A DNA stretch of 44,567 nt from Nitrospiraceae bacterium UBA2600 (GCA_002339325.1 DDKK01000039.1:1-44567); one strand, 5' to 3'; shown: positions 1 to 9,731, counted from the stretch's first letter. The notes: a model not told the origin generated them from the sequence alone. Program-made: numbers and translations.

Positions 1-1125
1 AGTCATGGCTCATGGCAGATAGGAAAAGTGTTTGGCATTCCAATAAGAGTGCACTATACGTGGCTTATCATTTTCGGCCTTCTTACGTGGTCTCTCTCAA
101 CACTTTATTTCCCCTCTGTAGCACCTCAAATGTCCCAAAGCTCCTACTGGATAAAGGGCGCTTTAGCGGCTCTGCTACTTTTTGTGAGTGTGGCAATTCA
201 CGAACTTTCACACTCATTAGTAGCTCTGAAATACAGACTTGAGATTGAAAGTATTACTCTTTTTATCTTCGGTGGAGTTGCTCAAATGAAAGGAGAGCCA
301 CCCTCGCCTCAGGCAGAATTTAGAATTGCCATAGCAGGACCACTTGCAAGCTTTGCCCTCGCTGGAATTTTCTATGCCTTAGAAGCAAACACTTTAGATA
401 TAGGAGCAAAATCACTCTTTGCCTATGTTTCAAATATAAATCTAATACTTGGCATTTTTAATCTAATCCCTGGCTTTCCAATGGATGGTGGAAGAGTTTT
501 CAGGGCAATGCTTTGGAGTAGAAAAAAAGACTATGTCTATGCAACGCAGAAGGCATCAAAACTCGGACAGGGAATTGCCGTGTTTTTTATTATATTTGGC
601 TTATTTTTACTGCTTTTTGGAGCACCAACAGGACTCTGGCTGATACTTATTGGCTGGTTTCTATACTCTGCTGCCTACGGAAGCTATCAACAGACAACTC
701 TTCAGGCTTTGCTCGAAGGTGTTAAGGTAAAGGACATCATGGCAAGAGAGCTAATTACAGTAGAGCCTCAGATGAACATTCAAGAACTGGTCAACAAATA
801 CTTTCTAAAGTATGGTTACACGGGCTTTCCAGTTACAGAGGGAGGGAAGTATTTAGGCATTATTACATTGCGAGATATTAAAAACATACCCGAGGCAGAT
901 AGAGCTCAGAGAGAGGTATCAGAGTTTTATCAGAGACACAGAAATGAGTGGGAGATTTCAGAGGAGGAGTTTGTGGTTAATGCTTTAGAGAGAATGTTAA
1001 AGAACGAAATGGGAAGATTGGTCGTAGTTGATGGCGACAAAATAGTCGGAATGATTACAAGAAACGGAATTGCAAAATATTTAGAAGTAAAGGGAGCAAT
1101 TGTTAGCAAAGAAGAGACACGGTGA
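1..1125 (+). CDS. Site-2 protease family (M50) membrane metalloprotease with C-terminal CBS pair, 5' partial
   Basis: This is an intramembrane zinc metalloprotease of the M50 family. Counting from the GTG at base 28, the zinc motif HELSH lies at residues 58-62 inside a hydrophobic helix, and the second family motif (NLIPGFPMDGG) follows about 100 residues later. Four to six membrane segments fill the first 220 residues, and two CBS modules, which usually bind adenine nucleotides, make up the rest. The reading frame stays open back to base 1 (visible codons SHGSWQIGKV before the GTG), and relatives carry such residues before the conserved start of the first helix. The true start is therefore probably outside the window and the GTG at 28 is not the likely start. 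The substrate is unknown. The family call is firm. Confidence 0.88.
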   Translation, partial: SHGSWQIGKVFGIPIRVHYTWLIIFGLLTWSLSTLYFPSVAPQMSQSSYWIKGALAALLLFVSVAIHELSHSLVALKYRLEIESITLFIFGGVAQMKGEPPSPQAEFRIAIAGPLASFALAGIFYALEANTLDIGAKSLFAYVSNINLILGIFNLIPGFPMDGGRVFRAMLWSRKKDYVYATQKASKLGQGIAVFFIIFGLFLLLFGAPTGLWLILIGWFLYSAAYGSYQQTTLQALLEGVKVKDIMARELITVEPQMNIQELVNKYFLKYGYTGFPVTEGGKYLGIITLRDIKNIPEADRAQREVSEFYQRHRNEWEISEEEFVVNALERMLKNEMGRLVVVDGDKIVGMITRNGIAKYLEVKGAIVSKEETR

Positions 1126-1165
1126 TTCTAAATTTAAAGTCGTGTTAAAAAACTTTTACCCGTGT

Positions 1166-2407
1166 TCAGAATTTTGCTCCGTCTGGTTTGGTATGGCAGG
1201 AAAGAGGAAGAATAATTGTTTTCAATCTGAAAATCAACAACAATCCCGGCAATGCCACGAAGAATGTTAGAAGATAAAAGATACTCCAACCAAAGGCATC
1301 TACGACAAACCCGGAAGTGGGTGTTATGATTACCCTGCCTACAGAAGCAAGAGAAGAAAGTAAAGCATACTGAGTAGCAGCATAGCTGCGGTTACATATT
1401 GCCATTAGCAAAGCAAGAAAAGCTGTTGTTCCCATACCACCGGTAAAGTTTTCAATCACTACAGTAGCCATGAATAGAGGCATACTCTTGCCAATTATTG
1501 CTAAAACCATAAACATGAGATTTGAAATAGCCTGAAGTGCTCCAAAGTAAATTAATGCTTTGAAAAGACTCATCTTTTTAAGAAGAAAACCGGCAAAAAC
1601 TGCACCAACAATTGATGATACAAGGCCTCCTATTTTGTTCACTGTGCCCACTTCAGAAAGAGAAAAGCCAACTCCTCTGATAAAAAAAGCAGTGCTGAGT
1701 GAGCCAGCATAGGCATCGCCGAGCTTGTAGAGAATAATGAACAAGAGAAGAATAAAGCTTTTTTCTCTGTGAAGCAGGTCTCTGAAAGGCTCTATAAAAG
1801 ATTCTTTAAGATTTCGTGGATGCTGCACTCCTTTTGGTTCATCTGCCCATAGAGAAGCCAAAAGACCTAAAACGAGCAAGGATGCGGTGGCAGTTATCGC
1901 ATACTTCCAACCAATGTAATCGGCAAGAAGAAGACACAGTCCTCCAGCCACAATCAGAGCAACTCTATAAGCAGTGACCGCAAAGGACGCCCCAATTCCT
2001 CTATCCTTTGGAGAGAGAATCTCTGTTCGATAAGCATCAATGGCAATATCTTGAGAAGCTGAAAAAAAAGCCACTGTTAGTGCAACGATACTAAGCAGCA
2101 ATAGATTTTCCGGAGTAATCATAACCATAGAAACTATACCAGCAAAAATTAAGACCTGGCTTAACAAAATCCATCCTCTCCGTCTTCCAAAAGGAGATAT
2201 TACATATCTATCCAGAAATGGTGACCACAAAAACTTGACACTATAAGGCAAAGTGAGGGCTGTTAAAATTCCAATGGTTTTAATATCAACTCCCTCTGCA
2301 GTAAGCCATGCCTGAAAAGTTCCGCTTACAAAGGGAAGAGGAAGGCCAGAGGCAAAGCCAAAGATGGTAACTACCGTTAAGGTCTTGAGATTTTTTAATC
2401 GTTCCAT
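1166..2407 (-). CDS. ampG: AmpG-family muropeptide permease (MFS)
   Basis: This 413-residue inner-membrane major facilitator resembles AmpG, which imports anhydro-muropeptides released during wall turnover. The N-terminus carries the AmpG signature pattern FGFASGLPLPFVSGTFQAWL, followed by FLWSPFLDR and GRRRGW in the loop between helices 2 and 3. Around 12 hydrophobic segments are visible, the short form of the family (E. coli AmpG has about 490 residues). Its start overlaps the end of nagZ by 13 bases, so the two are translationally linked. Their pairing is a strong contextual argument for peptidoglycan recycling rather than generic sugar transport. It is the last gene of the minus-strand operon, and I see no strong terminator between it and the convergent M50 gene. 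Confidence 0.85.
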   Translation of the reverse strand: MERLKNLKTLTVVTIFGFASGLPLPFVSGTFQAWLTAEGVDIKTIGILTALTLPYSVKFLWSPFLDRYVISPFGRRRGWILLSQVLIFAGIVSMVMITPENLLLLSIVALTVAFFSASQDIAIDAYRTEILSPKDRGIGASFAVTAYRVALIVAGGLCLLLADYIGWKYAITATASLLVLGLLASLWADEPKGVQHPRNLKESFIEPFRDLLHREKSFILLLFIILYKLGDAYAGSLSTAFFIRGVGFSLSEVGTVNKIGGLVSSIVGAVFAGFLLKKMSLFKALIYFGALQAISNLMFMVLAIIGKSMPLFMATVVIENFTGGMGTTAFLALLMAICNRSYAATQYALLSSLASVGRVIITPTSGFVVDAFGWSIFYLLTFFVALPGLLLIFRLKTIILPLSCHTKPDGAKF

Positions 2408-3861
2408 GGAATTTTAACGGGAAGACTTCCCTTTACCTTTAAACCTTCATTGAATAGCTCTAAAAAGGCTGATACGGCTATTTGGTGAAAGTCATAGGTA
2501 AGTATTATGGTCTTCGCTTCTTTGAAAAATCTTACCACATAAGGATTGCCAAAAGATACAACAATTGCATCCTTCGTAGATACCATCTTTTTTATCAGAG
2601 ACCTCTCCTGCTCGCCTATATCGAACTCCTTACCCCCACCTCTGATATTCGTAAAAATTGCAATCAAAGGAATCTGTTCTGAATCTTTGAACTGTAGCAA
2701 ATCGTATACTCCACCGAAGTTATTGAAGAACAAATCTTTTACTGAAGAGTCATAAAAGCCTGCAAGATAAGGGGTTACCCTATGCCTTCTAATATCTCCC
2801 AATTCATTTTTTACCATCGTAAAAGTTTTTTTAAATACTTCAAGGGTAGAAATTTCATTAAAATCAGTCACAAAAAACCTATCAGATTTTCGGTCTAAGC
2901 AGATAAGATTTTTTCTAAGCAAACTAACTCTCTCAAGGGCTTGTTTAATTCTTTCATGAGAAATTAAACCTTTTTTGCAGGCAAAACTGATATTTTCCAA
3001 ACTTTTGTAAGGGTCTTCAGGATGAAGAATTACGTCAGCTCCTGCCTTTAATGCAAGAGTCTCAGCATGTTCATATCTATCAAGGGCTTTCATATTCATT
3101 GCATCTGTAAAAACAACACCTTTAAAAGACATCTTATCCCTGAGCAGATTGTTCAAAACTGACTCTGAGATTGACGCTGGCTTATCATCAAGTTTGCTAA
3201 CCAACAGATGACCTGCCATAATAGACGAAACACCCGTTTGAATTGCCTTTCTAAAGGGAGTAATATGTTCATCAATGTCTCCGCTTAAAATGGGAAGCGC
3301 CGTATGAGAGTCTAATCTTGTGCTTCCGTGACCGGGAAAGTGTTTTCCGCAAGTTTTTAGTCCTCTTGCTTCAAGGGTTTTTATGACGAAACTTCCATAT
3401 TCTGCAACAACCTCTGGTTCATCAGAAAAAGCTCTCGTGCATATTATGGGATTGTCAGGTTCTGTGTTCACATCCAAGACAGGCACAAAAGTCAAGTTTA
3501 TCCCTAAATTTAAAGCCTCCGATGAAACAACAGAGTAAAGACTTTCAAGCTCTGCTCTTTCATTCTTAATATCAAAACCTGCTCTTATTGCCATCTGAGA
3601 AGGTATTAAAGTAGCACCTTTTATCTGCTGTCCCACACCTCTTTCAATGTCAGAGGCAATAATTAAAGGAGTTTCAGACAAGCTTTGAAGAAAGGCAAGG
3701 TACTCCTTTACATCCTCGTAACTTCCGCCAAAGATTACAAATCCTCCTATGCCGTCTAAGACTAATTTTTCAATGTATTTTCGATATTCTCGATTACAGA
3801 CCTCCTCACCGTCAAGTCTTGCGACAATAAGACTCATTATGTCCCTAAAAAATTTGTCCAT
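2395..3861 (-). CDS. nagZ: Beta-N-acetylhexosaminidase, GH3 family (NagZ-like)
   Basis: This is a glycoside hydrolase family 3 enzyme expected to remove N-acetylglucosamine from anhydro-muropeptides. The diagnostic motif KHFPGHG is at residues 173-179, with the NagZ-specific Asp-x-His pair at 184-186 that acts as general acid/base. The likely nucleophile is Asp253 in VVFTDAMNM. At 488 residues it is longer than the E. coli enzyme (about 340). Residues after about 330 form an additional C-terminal domain, as in two-domain NagZ proteins of Gram-positives. No signal peptide is visible, so it is probably cytoplasmic, matching AmpG import of the substrate. The ATG at 3861 has only a weak ribosome site; Met9 is an alternative start. 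Confidence 0.88.
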   Translation of the reverse strand: MDKFFRDIMSLIVARLDGEEVCNREYRKYIEKLVLDGIGGFVIFGGSYEDVKEYLAFLQSLSETPLIIASDIERGVGQQIKGATLIPSQMAIRAGFDIKNERAELESLYSVVSSEALNLGINLTFVPVLDVNTEPDNPIICTRAFSDEPEVVAEYGSFVIKTLEARGLKTCGKHFPGHGSTRLDSHTALPILSGDIDEHITPFRKAIQTGVSSIMAGHLLVSKLDDKPASISESVLNNLLRDKMSFKGVVFTDAMNMKALDRYEHAETLALKAGADVILHPEDPYKSLENISFACKKGLISHERIKQALERVSLLRKNLICLDRKSDRFFVTDFNEISTLEVFKKTFTMVKNELGDIRRHRVTPYLAGFYDSSVKDLFFNNFGGVYDLLQFKDSEQIPLIAIFTNIRGGGKEFDIGEQERSLIKKMVSTKDAIVVSFGNPYVVRFFKEAKTIILTYDFHQIAVSAFLELFNEGLKVKGSLPVKIPWND

Positions 3862-3935
3862 GAAAGAATATTATGAAGAAGAGAACTTTAAAGATTCAAG
3901 GAGAAACAAATTCTGAGAGACTTGAAAAAACGCTC

Positions 3936-6290
3936 TCAAAAAAGATTTTCCTCTGACTTGAAAGCTTTTAGAATTCGCATTGACACAGGAATTAATTGAT
4001 TTTCTATGTAGTAGTCTATGTCAATTTTTGATATGTCTGCCAACTCTACAGGGTATGCCCTTTCACTTATTGAGCCATGACCTTTCTGAATTATATATCC
4101 CACCACACTACCCTCACCTACGGGAATGCCCTTTTCAGCAAGCTTTTTAGCTGCCATTACATGTGGAGCTATTAGTTTATAATCCGAAATTGGTTTTGAT
4201 AGTTGCTCATATACAACAAAGTCTCTCAATTCATACTTTCCCTTTCTTAGAACCTCTACTCTATCATCAAGATAACGAAAAGCTCTTTTTATGTCCTCAT
4301 CAATGAGGCATATCTTGAGTATCTCCTGCTGGGTTTCTCTTGCATATCTTGAAATGTCTCTTCTTACTACTTCAAGACCTCTTATTTTTAGCCTACCCTT
4401 TTCATCTAAAAGGGCATATCTTTTCTTAGCCATACCGCCTTTTTCTCTTGGAACAAAAAGCCCCTTAACGTAGAAGTCTTCTATGTCAAGCCTCATTACT
4501 CCTGGAAGTTTTTCATTGATTTCAGCAATAAATCTCTCGATGGCCTCCCTTTTTCCATCAAATTTCAGAAATGCCGAGTCCGTATCACCGTAGATTGCAT
4601 GAAATCCTCTTTTTTCAGCTTCTTTAAGAACTTCCTTTATCCAGTATCTTCCCAAAGAAGCAGTAGCTTCAGCGCATTCCTTTGAATACCATCTACTTGC
4701 AGGATAGGCAAAATATCCATAAGAGGCGTTCAAAACTGTCTTGAGAGCCCTCTGTCTGGTATTGAAAACTACATATTCATGAGAGTCTGGGTCAAAGCTT
4801 TTGAGTTTCTCTTTCAGAACAAGCCTCTCCTTTAGAAGTTCCTCTATTGCCCCTGCCTCAAAGCCTCTTTTGTTTTTACAAAACCAATAAGGAGAGTCTG
4901 GAATTTTGTATCCGTTTTCCTTACAACAGGAACAGTTAAGAGTATCTATAGATATATTGTAGGATGCTATTATGGAAGGATAGAGAGAGGCAAAGTCTAC
5001 TACTGCTATATTTCTATGGATTCCTGCTTCTGGCTCTTTTACAAAACCGCCCTCGTAAGTTTGCTGTTGGCGCTCTTTTATCTGGTCAAACTTTGGCTGA
5101 TTTGGGATAACCCTGTTTTCTGCTTTCGCCCTCTTGATGTAATACCACTCTACGAGCTGACTGTAGGGCATTCTTGAAGTATCAAAAAGAGACTGCCCTG
5201 TTATCCGTGTCAGTTCTTCAATCTCGGGAAGTAAAATCTCAGTAAGCCTGTATACAAGCTCGCTGTCTTTAAGACAGTATCTTGCAAGTCTATTGAGTTC
5301 ATGCTTCTGACCTACGGCTTGGAGTATGTCTTCATACTCCATATCAAGTTTTGTATCTCCGAGAAGTTCATGGGCTACGTTTTTAAGAGTAAGTTGCTCA
5401 CTCTGAAGAATTGAGGAAAGAATGTTAAATACGAAATTAAATATGTCTATGTGCACTCTACCCTTTATGCGAGCTGTTGTAAATCTTGCTCTCTTTGAGA
5501 GACTAATCCCCGAGCCATCTCTTGAAATTGGGCTTATATCTACTTTTAACTGTTTTGCCCTCTCTCTTAAAATGGGCATATCATAAAGGTCTGTATTATA
5601 ACCGACCAATATGTCCGGGTCATACTCAACTATTGTCTTTATAAATTCATTTATCGCATCCCTCTCTGTCTCAACTACTGAAACATCCTCCCTATAGTTA
5701 GCTTTCTGATAAGTTATTACCTTTGATAATCCTTCGCCGTAAAGAGAAATCATCACGATAGAAGGCAATCCTCTCTGAACTTCAACCACTTCAAAATCAA
5801 AGGCAAGGATTTTTAATTTCTTTGGTTTTCTTTCAATCTTTGCAATCTTTCCTACTCTGTTATCCTCAATCTCCAAATCCAACCATTGAAGGCACGAAAA
5901 ATCTCTTTCAGCAAGGTATATTCTTGAAGCACCAATCTGATATTCAAACTCATCTATAACTGAACCTGACCCTCCCCTACTGCCTTCCAGTGATTTTATT
6001 TCATCCCTTACCTTCTGTAAGTCCGCATGTTTTTGAGTATAAATTTTCAGAAATTGTCTCTCTGTTCCATAAAAGACTTTTTCTATTTCTTTTATCTCAG
6101 TGATAGGAAGTTTTTTTGTTCTGACTAAGTTCTCAATTTCACTTTTAGCTTTCTGTATATCCGAAGGAAAAACAAGAAAAGATGGCCTATAGGATGAGTC
6201 AATTATTCTTTTTGCTTGTCCCTCCTCTGGTAAGCCAAATAATACTATCCCTTCATCGGAGTCATCAATATCGAGAAGATATATAATCAT
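3936..6290 (-). CDS. polB: Family B DNA polymerase (Pol II / archaeal type) with proofreading exonuclease
   Basis: This 784-residue protein has the size of E. coli Pol II (783). The exonuclease half is complete: Exo I with Asp and Glu in LAFDFEVV (about residue 165), Exo II YNTDLYD, and Exo III YCLKDSE. The polymerase motifs are intact: A (DFASLYPSI, about 431), B (KTVLNASYGYF, about 515), C (YGDTDS, about 566) and KKRY. A cysteine cluster after motif A (CSCC, then FCK about 16 residues on) resembles the Cys-containing insertion of archaeal B polymerases. The ATG overlaps the histidine kinase stop (TAATG), so it is co-transcribed with the two-component genes. A repair or translesion role is likely by analogy with Pol II; that role is inference. 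Confidence 0.93.
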   Translation of the reverse strand: MIIYLLDIDDSDEGIVLFGLPEEGQAKRIIDSSYRPSFLVFPSDIQKAKSEIENLVRTKKLPITEIKEIEKVFYGTERQFLKIYTQKHADLQKVRDEIKSLEGSRGGSGSVIDEFEYQIGASRIYLAERDFSCLQWLDLEIEDNRVGKIAKIERKPKKLKILAFDFEVVEVQRGLPSIVMISLYGEGLSKVITYQKANYREDVSVVETERDAINEFIKTIVEYDPDILVGYNTDLYDMPILRERAKQLKVDISPISRDGSGISLSKRARFTTARIKGRVHIDIFNFVFNILSSILQSEQLTLKNVAHELLGDTKLDMEYEDILQAVGQKHELNRLARYCLKDSELVYRLTEILLPEIEELTRITGQSLFDTSRMPYSQLVEWYYIKRAKAENRVIPNQPKFDQIKERQQQTYEGGFVKEPEAGIHRNIAVVDFASLYPSIIASYNISIDTLNCSCCKENGYKIPDSPYWFCKNKRGFEAGAIEELLKERLVLKEKLKSFDPDSHEYVVFNTRQRALKTVLNASYGYFAYPASRWYSKECAEATASLGRYWIKEVLKEAEKRGFHAIYGDTDSAFLKFDGKREAIERFIAEINEKLPGVMRLDIEDFYVKGLFVPREKGGMAKKRYALLDEKGRLKIRGLEVVRRDISRYARETQQEILKICLIDEDIKRAFRYLDDRVEVLRKGKYELRDFVVYEQLSKPISDYKLIAPHVMAAKKLAEKGIPVGEGSVVGYIIQKGHGSISERAYPVELADISKIDIDYYIENQLIPVSMRILKAFKSEENLF

Positions 6291-7447
6291 TATTGTCCTT
6301 GAGGTATGATTATTTTTACCGCCGTCCCTTTTCCTGGTTCACTCTCTATGTTTAGATGCCAGCCATGCGCTCTTGTGAGATGTTTTACAATGGCAAGACC
6401 AAGACCTGTTCCACCGAATTGTCTCGACCTTGCCTTATCGGCCCTGTAAAACCTCTCTCCTATTCTTGGTAAATGCTCCCTCGGAATGCCAATCCCCGTA
6501 TCTTCAACGGAGAGAATAAACTTTCCATTGCTTTTGTTGAACTTCACCCTTACATAGCCTTCATCTGTAAACTTAATGGCGTTGTCGATAAGATTTATAA
6601 GTATTTGCATTAATTTATCCCTGTCTGCTTCAATTACACTTCCTTGAGGAATTTCTTGCTGTAGGACAACTCCTTTCCTTTGAGATTTTTCAGCAAAAAT
6701 CTGAAATACAGAGGAAACTAACTCCTTAATATCTATTTTGTCCTTCTCAATTTTTATCTCTCCTGCTTCTATTCTTGAAAGAGTGAGAAGGTCTTCTATT
6801 AGAGCTGAAAGCCTGTCCGTCTGAGTTTTGATTATTTCTATGAATTTCTTTGCATTTTCCCTATCATCTATAGCACCGTCAAGAAGTGTTTCGGCATAAC
6901 CTTTTATTGCCGTTACTGGAGTTTTTAATTCGTGAGAGACATTGGCAACAAAGTCTCTTCTTATGTTTTCAAGCTTTCTTATTTTTGTTACATCGTGAAG
7001 CAATACAATCAAAAACTTAACCTGCCCTTCCTGCCCCATAACAGGCATTGCTCTTGCGAGAATAAATATTTCTTCGCCACTTTTCTTAAGAGTAAGTTCT
7101 TCCTCAACTTCTTTTTTCTCCTTAAGGGCATTCCTGAGAAGATTTAAAAGGTCAATATTTCGGATTACTTCCATAAAATGCTTGCCCTCGGGAGATTCCT
7201 CTGGTCTTATGAGTTCTCTAAGACTTTTATTTGCAAAGAGTATATTGCCCTTGAGGTCAATTATTAAAATCCCATCTGAGATTGACCTCAGAATTGCCTC
7301 AAAATTCTCCGCTGAGATTATCTGAGGATACTCTACATTGGAGTCACTCTTCTGGAATTCGTTCTTTTGTGAAAGGCTTCTTATCTTAGAGGCCATTATG
7401 AAAATGACCAACATCATCAGAAGAATTATTATTATGCAGAATTCCAT
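6290..7447 (-). CDS. phoR: PhoR-like sensor histidine kinase
   Basis: This is a membrane-anchored sensor kinase. One N-terminal hydrophobic helix (about residues 2-19) is followed by a PAS-type domain (about 45-155), then the H-box FVANVSHELKTPVTA with the phosphorylated His172, and a HATPase domain with the N-box (LINLIDNAIKFT), G1 (DTGIGIP) and G2 (GGTGLGLAI). There is essentially no periplasmic domain, as in PhoR. It lies 2 nt after the response regulator and overlaps polB, so the pair is co-expressed. Phosphate sensing is assumed from PhoR architecture. No pst or phoU gene is in the window, so another signal is possible. Confidence 0.85.
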   Translation of the reverse strand: MEFCIIIILLMMLVIFIMASKIRSLSQKNEFQKSDSNVEYPQIISAENFEAILRSISDGILIIDLKGNILFANKSLRELIRPEESPEGKHFMEVIRNIDLLNLLRNALKEKKEVEEELTLKKSGEEIFILARAMPVMGQEGQVKFLIVLLHDVTKIRKLENIRRDFVANVSHELKTPVTAIKGYAETLLDGAIDDRENAKKFIEIIKTQTDRLSALIEDLLTLSRIEAGEIKIEKDKIDIKELVSSVFQIFAEKSQRKGVVLQQEIPQGSVIEADRDKLMQILINLIDNAIKFTDEGYVRVKFNKSNGKFILSVEDTGIGIPREHLPRIGERFYRADKARSRQFGGTGLGLAIVKHLTRAHGWHLNIESEPGKGTAVKIIIPQGQ

Positions 7448-7448
7448 T

Positions 7449-8135
7449 TTATGCCTCTATGTAGTATCCAATGCCTCTCATGGTTTTTAAATACTCTGGA
7501 TTGTCAGGGTCTTTTTCTATCTTCATTCTCAGCCTTCTTATATGAACATCCACTGTCCTTGAGTCAACGTATATATCCTGTCCCCAGACTGCGTCCAGTA
7601 GATGGTCTCTGCTAAATATTTTATTAGGTCTTTCCGCAAGATAAAGAAGAAGTTTAAACTCCGTAGCTGAAAGCCTTATGGGAGTGCCCTTAACGGTAAC
7701 TAAATATTTTTCCTTGTCAATTATGATATCGCCAATTTTTATTACCTGTGCTACTGTCTCTGACTTTGTCCTCCTAAGCACTGCTTTTATTCTTGCCGTT
7801 AACTCTCTTGGACTGAAAGGTTTTGTAACGTAGTCATCAGCTCCCATCTCAAGTCCCATAATTCTGTCAAGCTCTTCTCCTTTAGCAGTGACAATTATTA
7901 TGCCCGTATTCTGCATATTCGGATTATTTCTTATGAACTTGCATATTTCAAGCCCCTGCACATAGGGCAACATTAAGTCAAGGACAACTAAATCATAAAC
8001 TTCTTCTTTAAGTTTGCTCAAAGCTTCCTTTCCATCAAGGGCAATATCAACTTGAAAGCTATCCTTTTGGAGTGCATAGGCTATTAATTCAGCTATCTCC
8101 CTTTCATCTTCTATGACAAGAATCTTTTTATTCAT
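7449..8135 (-). CDS. phoB: PhoB-like response regulator (OmpR family)
   Basis: This 228-residue DNA-binding response regulator is the probable partner of the adjacent kinase. The receiver domain carries the acidic pocket (IEDE, residues 8-11), phospho-acceptor Asp53 (VVLDLMLP), the conserved Thr in IIVTA and Lys105 (TKPF). The C-terminal winged helix (about 130-226) ends with the typical pattern VDVHIRRLRMKIEKDP and TMRGIGYY. Its ATG overlaps the aroB stop by 4 nt, so it sits inside the shikimate operon. The domain assignment is firm; the phosphate regulon is inferred from similarity only. Confidence 0.87.
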   Translation of the reverse strand: MNKKILVIEDEREIAELIAYALQKDSFQVDIALDGKEALSKLKEEVYDLVVLDLMLPYVQGLEICKFIRNNPNMQNTGIIIVTAKGEELDRIMGLEMGADDYVTKPFSPRELTARIKAVLRRTKSETVAQVIKIGDIIIDKEKYLVTVKGTPIRLSATEFKLLLYLAERPNKIFSRDHLLDAVWGQDIYVDSRTVDVHIRRLRMKIEKDPDNPEYLKTMRGIGYYIEA

Positions 8136-9208
8136 ACTAAAGCCTTGCGAAGTTGTTCTGGTGTTATCTCAAAATTTATCTTCATTTTTCCTATTTCCTC
8201 TGGAATTACCATTCTAATTTTACCATGAAGATTTTTCTTGTCAAGAAGAACTGTCTTTATTAAGGCTGCCGGTTCAATTAAAGCAGGCATCTCAACGGGC
8301 AAGCCAAAATTTTTTAAAACTGCCCTTATTCTCTCAAAGTGATTTTTATTCAGAAAACCGAGTATGTTTGCCAGCTTTGCCTCATAGACCATGCCGATTG
8401 ATATGGCCTCTCCGTGAAGATAGGAACTGTAACCAGTAAGCGTCTCTATGGCATGACCTAATGAATGTCCGTAGTTTAAAACTGCCCTAAGCGAGCTTTC
8501 CCTTTCATCCATAGCTACAACCTCAGATTTAATCTCGCAGGAGCGTTTTATAAGCGAAATCAGAAGAGATTTGTCCCTCTTTAAAATTTTATCCCTGTTG
8601 CTTTCTATTAATTCAAAAAATTCTTTGTCCCATATTATGCCGTATTTTATTACCTCTGCAAGACCAGATAAAAACTCTCTTTCAGGAAGGCTGTCCAGCG
8701 TATTAACATCAATCCATACAAGAACAGGCTGCCAGAATGTGCCTATCATGTTCTTACCAAGGCTATGATTAACCGCTGTTTTTCCTCCAACAGAGCTATC
8801 AACTTGGGCAAGAAGTGTAGTCGGTATTTGAACATAAGGAATTCCCCGCATATAAAGGGAGGCTACAAAACCTGTTATATCTCCTATCACTCCTCCTCCA
8901 AGGGCAATGAGACAAGATTTTCTGTCAAAACCGCTTTCAAGCAGTTTTGTAAGGATGTGATAAGCCCAGAAAAAATCCTTGTAAGTCTCACCATCGGGAA
9001 TGACAATAAGAGAAACTTCAAAATTCTCCTTTCTGAGAGAGGATATGACTTGTTCTCCGTAGAGTTCAAAGACTGTTGGATTGCTCACTAATGCTATTTT
9101 CTTGCCTAAAGGAAATCTTAACAATCGCTCGCCTATGTTAGATAGATTTTCTTTATCAATTAAAATCTCATAACTCCGTTCACCCAACTCAACTCTAATT
9201 TTTTCCAT
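8132..9208 (-). CDS. aroB: 3-dehydroquinate synthase
   Basis: This enzyme makes 3-dehydroquinate from DAHP in the second step of the shikimate pathway, using NAD and a divalent metal. The 358-residue length is typical. Visible motifs are the NAD-binding PDGETYK, the glycine-rich GGGVIGDITGFVASLYMRG, the substrate segment IPTTLLAQVDSSVGGKTAVN, and metal-ligand regions RAVLNYGHSLGHAIE and YLHGEAISIGM. The start overlaps aroK by 14 bases and the end overlaps the response regulator by 4, so the three are translationally coupled. Confidence 0.95.
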   Translation of the reverse strand: MEKIRVELGERSYEILIDKENLSNIGERLLRFPLGKKIALVSNPTVFELYGEQVISSLRKENFEVSLIVIPDGETYKDFFWAYHILTKLLESGFDRKSCLIALGGGVIGDITGFVASLYMRGIPYVQIPTTLLAQVDSSVGGKTAVNHSLGKNMIGTFWQPVLVWIDVNTLDSLPEREFLSGLAEVIKYGIIWDKEFFELIESNRDKILKRDKSLLISLIKRSCEIKSEVVAMDERESSLRAVLNYGHSLGHAIETLTGYSSYLHGEAISIGMVYEAKLANILGFLNKNHFERIRAVLKNFGLPVEMPALIEPAALIKTVLLDKKNLHGKIRMVIPEEIGKMKINFEITPEQLRKALV

Positions 9209-9725
9209 CAGTTATCTCCCTGTATATATTGATTATCTCTTCTGCTATCTCCTCTGGAGTAAGGTTTTCAGTGTCAATCATATAGTCGGCCTTTTCGTAG
9301 AAAACTCTTCTTTTATCCATTAACTCCTTTATTTTAGCCCTTACATCAGGAGACTTAAGAAGAGGTCTATCATCGTTGTGTTTCACCCTTTCAAAAACTG
9401 TATCTGCAGAGGCATTAAGACAAAACACAACGCCTTTTTTTCTCATGTTTACCAGATTTTCCTCCTTTAAAATCGCTCCTCCACCTGTGGAAATAACCTG
9501 ACCTGTTTTTTCGGTCACATGGCTTATCATGGCAGACTCTATGTCTCTGAAACGAGCCTCTCCGAATTTCTCGAAAATCTCCGATATTCTCATGCCCATA
9601 GCTTTTTCGATAAGTTCATCTATATCAACAAAGGGGTAGCCTAATTTTTTAGAAACAATCTTACCTACCGTTGTTTTCCCCGTTCCCATAAAACCAGTAA
9701 GCACGATGTTGTGCCTTTTTCCCAT
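9195..9725 (-). CDS. aroK: Shikimate kinase
   Basis: This 176-residue kinase phosphorylates shikimate at the 3-hydroxyl with ATP. The P-loop GFMGTGKT is at residues 11-18, followed by the substrate residues in FVDIDELIE, the RDIES segment, and the Walker B-like VISTGGGAIL. The lid arginine region is NDDRPLL. It is the first gene of the minus-strand operon. There is no Shine-Dalgarno sequence, and a perfect TATAAT lies 6 nt before the ATG, so the message is probably leaderless. Confidence 0.95.
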   Translation of the reverse strand: MGKRHNIVLTGFMGTGKTTVGKIVSKKLGYPFVDIDELIEKAMGMRISEIFEKFGEARFRDIESAMISHVTEKTGQVISTGGGAILKEENLVNMRKKGVVFCLNASADTVFERVKHNDDRPLLKSPDVRAKIKELMDKRRVFYEKADYMIDTENLTPEEIAEEIINIYREITDGKN

Positions 9726-9731
9726 AAGACA

